DNA of 5,159 nt from Rhodospirillales bacterium. GTDB lineage: Bacteria; Pseudomonadota; Alphaproteobacteria; Rhodospirillales; Casp-alpha2. Of the stretch, positions 4,778 to 5,159 are shown piece by piece. Below the pieces are notes generated by a model, which was not told the DNA's origin, ran no database searches, and worked only from the letters and a program-made list of their open reading frames with translations. A program made the position numbers and the translations under genes. Every line of letters starts with the position of its first letter. The stretch's first letter is position 1. The stretch spans positions 1 through 5,159 of the forward strand of contig JABJOR010000342.1 of the NCBI GenBank assembly GCA_018664265.1, in the 5' to 3' direction.

Positions 4778-5159
4778 ATGGCAATACTGAAAATGGAAGA
4801 ATGGTACGACTTGGCGCGGGAGACGAACTGGACCCCCACGTACGTTACCGAAGACGAGATGTTCCCCGAACCAATGGCCAAAACTTTTGGCATTCCCATT
4901 GAGGAATGGGAGAAGTTCGACGAGCCCTATAAAATGAGTTATCGCGATTATGTACGGATGCAGCGCGATAAGGACATCGGTGCTTACTCCGTTAAGTCGG
5001 CTCTTTCTCGGTCGAAATTCTTTGAAAATGCATCACCACACTGGAAGGCTCTGCTCGCTCTTCATTTCAGTGTTGTCTGCTGGGCTGAATTTCATTCAGC
5101 ATCGTCTTTTGCTCGCCAGACACGGTTTGGCCGCAGCCCCGGCATGCGGAATATGGCCA
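4778..5159 (+). CDS. Toluene-monooxygenase-like diiron hydroxylase alpha subunit, N-terminal part (runs off right edge)
   Basis: The frame opens at ATG 4778 and gives 127 residues to the edge without a stop. It matches, without gaps as I recall the family, the start of TmoA/TouA-type hydroxylase alpha subunits (about 500 aa): EWYDLARETNWTPTYVTEDE (8-27), MFPE (28-31), GIP (38-40), DEPYKMSY (48-55), KDIGAYSVK (65-73) and PGMRNMA (121-127). These enzymes use a carboxylate-bridged diiron site to insert oxygen from O2 into aromatics or alkenes, with electrons from an NADH reductase and Rieske ferredoxin. Glu104 falls at the position of the first iron ligand of toluene 4-monooxygenase; the other ligands lie beyond the window. 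Next to it, Val100, Ala103, His106 and Ser107 differ from Ile100, Gly103, Ala106 and Ala107 of TmoA. Isoprene or alkene monooxygenase subunits are also possible, so no symbol is given. Beta, gamma, ferredoxin, effector and reductase genes should follow. Confidence 0.88.
   Translation, partial: MAILKMEEWYDLARETNWTPTYVTEDEMFPEPMAKTFGIPIEEWEKFDEPYKMSYRDYVRMQRDKDIGAYSVKSALSRSKFFENASPHWKALLALHFSVVCWAEFHSASSFARQTRFGRSPGMRNMA

Noticed and set aside
4711..4899. Minus-strand open frame of 62 codons across the monooxygenase start
   Set aside because: It covers the promoter leader and the clear N-terminus of the hydroxylase on the other strand; no ribosome site or recognisable protein.

Overview
The window reads as part of a Gram-negative chromosome of moderate GC, most likely a marine or soil alphaproteobacterium-like Pseudomonadota. 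This is inferred from the AGGAG-type ribosome sites, the Sec signal peptide on the binding protein, the gene families and the AT-rich intergenic DNA; there is no rRNA or other phylogenetic marker to confirm it.

Layout. At the left edge (469 down to 1, minus strand) lies the N-terminal half of an EamA/DMT-family membrane transporter that runs out of the window. A long AT-rich divergent intergenic region (470 to about 942) follows. Then comes a plus-strand cluster: an Lrp/AsnC-family regulator with an unusual Ser/Lys-rich N-terminal extension (943-1620), a NitT/TauT-type ABC permease (1669-2562), its ATPase (2574-3422) and its periplasmic binding protein with a clear signal peptide (3466-4530). 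A large two-tier hairpin (4532-4594) closes this block. After an AT-rich promoter region, a gene begins at 4778 and runs off the right edge. Its 127 visible residues match the start of the hydroxylase alpha subunit of a toluene-monooxygenase-like soluble diiron monooxygenase, including the first iron-ligand glutamate.

The best signal is non-coding. An identical 11-bp dyad, ACGAAATTCGT, occurs once upstream of the regulator (738-748) and once upstream of the monooxygenase (4684-4694). Each promoter region also holds a second close match about 61-62 bp away and a weaker match between them, so the site centres are spaced about 30-32 bp apart (three DNA turns) in both places. In both regions the right-hand site lies just upstream of a good -10 hexamer (TACAAT, TATAAT) within a shared block, ATTCGT-(1-2 nt)-TTAYAATTG. 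This is what one would expect if the Lrp-type protein, binding as a multimer, controls both its own operon and the monooxygenase.

Working model (inference): the regulator senses a small molecule, the ABC importer (probably co-transcribed with it) brings that compound or a relative into the cell, and the monooxygenase oxidises it. The pairing of a high-affinity ABC importer with a toluene-monooxygenase-type enzyme suggests a polar or charged substrate rather than a simple volatile hydrocarbon. The substrate cannot be read from the sequence.
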